From Synechococcus sp. LA31 (lineage in GTDB: Bacteria > Cyanobacteriota > Cyanobacteriia > PCC-6307 > Cyanobiaceae), in NCBI RefSeq assembly GCF_018502385.1, contig NZ_CP075523.1, positions 744,001-808,000 of the forward strand: 64,000 bases of DNA. Reading direction: 5' to 3'. A program made the translations under genes and the position numbers. Shown here in pieces: positions 61,675 through 64,000 of the stretch (position 1 is its first letter; every line of letters begins with the position of its first letter). The notes beneath the pieces are model-generated. The model saw nothing but the letters and a program-made list of their open reading frames with translations. It ran no database searches and had not been told where the DNA came from.

Positions 61675-61734
61675 GCAGAGAGAACAATCTGGGCAAGCCG
61701 AGGCTAAGCGTGCCCAGATTGTGCTGAGCTCTGA

Positions 61735-64000
61735 TCAAGCGGAGAAATAACGTGCCTGGCTGTGCAGGGCCACCAACGCTGTAGTGCTCTGTTCGGGTTC
61801 CAGCTGATCGCTTTCGTCCATCGACAGGCCGATGCGGTCACTGCCGAGCCAGGCCAGCTGCTGGCGTGAATCAGCCACGTTGGGGCAGGCCGGATAGCCA
61901 AACGAGTAACGGCTGCCGCGGTAGCGCTGGGCGAGCACATCGCGCAGGGGCATGCCCTCAGGATCAGCAAAACCGAGTTCAGCGCGGATGCGGGCGTGGG
62001 TCCACTCCGCCAACGCCTCGGCCATCTGCACCCCCAGCCCATGGAAATAGAGGTAGTCGCTGTACTGGTCGCCCTTGAACAGCTCCTGGGCAAATGCGGT
62101 GGCCTTCTCACCCATGGTCACAGCCTGCATCGGCAACACGTCGGTGGGTTCACCACCAGCGAGGTCGGTGTAGAAGTCGGCGATGCAGTAGCGGTTGCCG
62201 GCGCGCTGACGCGGCAGGGCGAAGCGGCCCAGCTCCTGGTTGCGCTGTTCGGGATTGAACACCACCACGCTGTTGCCTTCACGCCCGCAGGGGAAGTAGC
62301 CGTAAGCCACGCGCGGGGTGAGCAGGCCCTGATCAAGACAACGGGCCATCCACTGCTGCAGCACCGGCTCGGCCTTCTCAGCCAACATTGCCTCGTAGTC
62401 CTCGCGGGATTGCCCCTGCGCTTTGCGCAATTGCCATTGACCGGCGAACAATGCATTGCGATCGAGGAAGGCAAACACGGCCTCCAACGGGATCTCGGCT
62501 TCCGTGAGCACCTGACTGTCCCAGAAGGGGGGCATGAGCGCCGCTTCTGGAGGTACTGCCTCGGAGCGGTGGTCATTGGGGTCGGCGGCGGTAGCAACAA
62601 CGCTGGAAGCGACTTCAGGTGCCTTTTCGGCGCCGTTAGAAGCCGGTTCACCCGCAGCCTCGCTGTCTGACGCCATCTCCAGACCCAAGCCCTCTGGCGC
62701 ACCGGCAAGGAAGCCATGCCCGTTATCCCACTGCTCGGCATCCCTGGCTGCCACGTAGGCATCCATAAAGCGCAGATCTGCGAAGGCATCGCGGCCGTAA
62801 ATCACCTGGCCGCGGTACACGTCGCGGCAATCCTTGTTCACGAAGCGAGGCGTGAGGGCGGCGCCACCCAGGATCACGGGCACGTCGATGCCGGCCTCGT
62901 TGAAGGCAGCAAGATTGTCTTTCATGAAAGCGGTCGACTTCACCAGCAGACCGCTCATGGCGATGCAATCAGCGTGATGGGTGCGCTGGGCTTCGATGAT
63001 CGCTTCCACCGGCTGTTTTATGCCGAGGTTGATCACCTCATAGCCATTATTAGTAAGGATGATGTCAACCAGGTTCTTGCCGATGTCGTGCACATCACCC
63101 TTCACCGTGGCAATCAAAAACTTGGCCTTGGCATTGCTCTCGCCTTCCACCTTGTCCATCAGTGGTTCAAGAAACGCCACCGCAGACTTCATCGTCTCGG
63201 CGCTCTGCAGCACGAAGGGCAGCTGCATCTGGCCTGAGCCGAACAGCTCGCCCACCACCTTCATGCCATCAAGCAAAAAGGTATTAATAATCTGCAGCGG
63301 CTGATAAGACTCCAGCGCGATCTTGAGGGCGTCTTCCAGACCAATGCGCTCGCCATCGATAATGTGCTGCTTGAGGCGCTCTTCAATCGGCAGATCACTC
63401 AGCTGCGGACCGGCGGCGCGAGCTTCCTTGGCACTGACCCCCTCAAACAACCTGGTCAGTTCAGTCAGCGGGTCGTAGATGCAAACGCCGTTGTCGAAGC
63501 GGCGGTCATCGTTGATCAGATCACGACACACCTGCTGATGTTCCTCGCTGATCTTCACCAGCGGCAGGATCTTGGCCGGGCTCACGATCGCCGCATCCAT
63601 GCCCGCTTCGCAGCAGTCGTGCAGGAAGACGGAATTGAGCACAATCCGAGCCGCCGGCGACAGGCCGAAGCTCACGTTGCTCACCCCCAGCACCACATGA
63701 ACACCGGGCAGGTTCTGGCGGATCATGCGGATCGCCTCCACCGTGGCTAGAGCGTTTTCGCGGTCTTCCTCGATGCCGGTGGAGATCGGCAGGGCCAGGG
63801 GGTCGTAAAAGATCTCATGGGCCGGGATGCCGTATTCGAGTGCATCGCGGTAGGCACGCTGGGCGATGGCGAATTTGCGCTCCGCCGTGCGGGCCATGCC
63901 CTCTTCGTCGATGGTGCCTACGACCACACCCGCGCCGTAATCGCGGGCAAGCTCCAACACCTTGAAGAAACGCTCGTCGCCGTCTTCGTAGTTGGTGGAA
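61735..64000 (-). CDS. metH: Cobalamin-dependent methionine synthase MetH (C-terminal two thirds)
   Basis: Transfers a methyl group from methyltetrahydrofolate through (pseudo)cobalamin to homocysteine. The start is beyond the right edge; 755 codons are seen. Visible in order: the end of the pterin-binding domain ([27 protein letters not shown]), the cap and B12-binding domain with DVHDIGKN (D-x-H-x-x-G, lower-ligand His) and [10 protein letters not shown], then the reactivation domain with [20 protein letters not shown] and [26 protein letters not shown] at the C-terminus. An Ala/Ser/Glu-rich linker of about 60 residues, encoded around 62540-62700, joins the B12 and reactivation domains and is longer than usual. 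Confidence 0.96.
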   Translation of the reverse strand, partial: STNYEDGDERFFKVLELARDYGAGVVVGTIDEEGMARTAERKFAIAQRAYRDALEYGIPAHEIFYDPLALPISTGIEEDRENALATVEAIRMIRQNLPGVHVVLGVSNVSFGLSPAARIVLNSVFLHDCCEAGMDAAIVSPAKILPLVKISEEHQQVCRDLINDDRRFDNGVCIYDPLTELTRLFEGVSAKEARAAGPQLSDLPIEERLKQHIIDGERIGLEDALKIALESYQPLQIINTFLLDGMKVVGELFGSGQMQLPFVLQSAETMKSAVAFLEPLMDKVEGESNAKAKFLIATVKGDVHDIGKNLVDIILTNNGYEVINLGIKQPVEAIIEAQRTHHADCIAMSGLLVKSTAFMKDNLAAFNEAGIDVPVILGGAALTPRFVNKDCRDVYRGQVIYGRDAFADLRFMDAYVAARDAEQWDNGHGFLAGAPEGLGLEMASDSEAAGEPASNGAEKAPEVASSVVATAADPNDHRSEAVPPEAALMPPFWDSQVLTEAEIPLEAVFAFLDRNALFAGQWQLRKAQGQSREDYEAMLAEKAEPVLQQWMARCLDQGLLTPRVAYGYFPCGREGNSVVVFNPEQRNQELGRFALPRQRAGNRYCIADFYTDLAGGEPTDVLPMQAVTMGEKATAFAQELFKGDQYSDYLYFHGLGVQMAEALAEWTHARIRAELGFADPEGMPLRDVLAQRYRGSRYSFGYPACPNVADSRQQLAWLGSDRIGLSMDESDQLEPEQSTTALVALHSQARYFSA

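Noticed and set aside
1-64000. CRISPR array, rRNA operon or intact insertion sequence
   Set aside because: No regularly spaced direct repeats, no rRNA-like sequence and no complete transposase frame were seen.

Overview
The window reads as chromosome of a unicellular picocyanobacterium of the Synechococcus/Cyanobium group. Grounds: allophycocyanin alpha-B (apcD), proton-extrusion protein pxcA, thylakoid repair protein psb32, a cytochrome-b6f cofactor-assembly (CCB) protein, a DesA-type desaturase, an SLH-domain porin, type III glutamine synthetase, and small families known mainly from cyanobacteria or marine picocyanobacteria (DUF1651, DUF2811, DUF3370, DUF4090). Genes are dense, GC-rich, and often joined by 1-11 base overlaps. 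The species was not determined.

Layout. 1-8 kb: end of purQ, a Tat-exported S66 peptidase, a 2-Cys peroxiredoxin, small conserved genes, glnN, a DoxX protein and a fatty-acid desaturase. 8-31 kb: a looser accessory block with small orphan genes, an SLH porin, a Rieske oxygenase facing a two-gene SMR transporter, a secreted GH18 chitinase with two near-identical CBM2-like modules, a methyltransferase / FAD enzyme / type III polyketide synthase operon, a prohibitin-like protein, a DUF1611 (DgcN-like) plus PLP racemase pair, a phytochelatin-synthase-like protease, a decayed reductive-dehalogenase-like iron-sulfur gene, several ribbon-helix-helix minigenes, and a broken integrase lying against tRNA-Met(CAU). 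This block ends at the tRNA and looks like an old genomic island. 31-51 kb: mostly core functions (LysM/M23 peptidase, trmL-cobU-pxcA-psb32-terB chain, CCB, lptC, metG, two FAD oxidoreductases, a deaminase, RNase R/II, rpsR, rpmG, pheT, rlmD). 51-64 kb: apcD with a strong terminator, a 1-kb palindrome-rich gap, an RHH plus J-domain fusion with a DUF3370 protein, a type-3 sigma factor behind a five-gene chain (DUF2237, gpsA, PhzF-like, SpoIID-like, Ap4A phosphorylase), and the C-terminal two thirds of metH running off the edge.

How they work together. The chitinase, the porin and the D-amino-acid-type pair suggest use of polymeric or D-amino organic nitrogen. The type III PKS operon is the best candidate for an uncharacterised lipid or quinone product. 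The Rieske gene and the paired SMR exporter suggest handling of a quaternary ammonium compound. Two intergenic regions carry an identical tandem pair of cyanobacterial DnaA boxes followed by an inverted single box about 270-300 bases on. No rRNA genes, intact insertion sequence or CRISPR array was seen.
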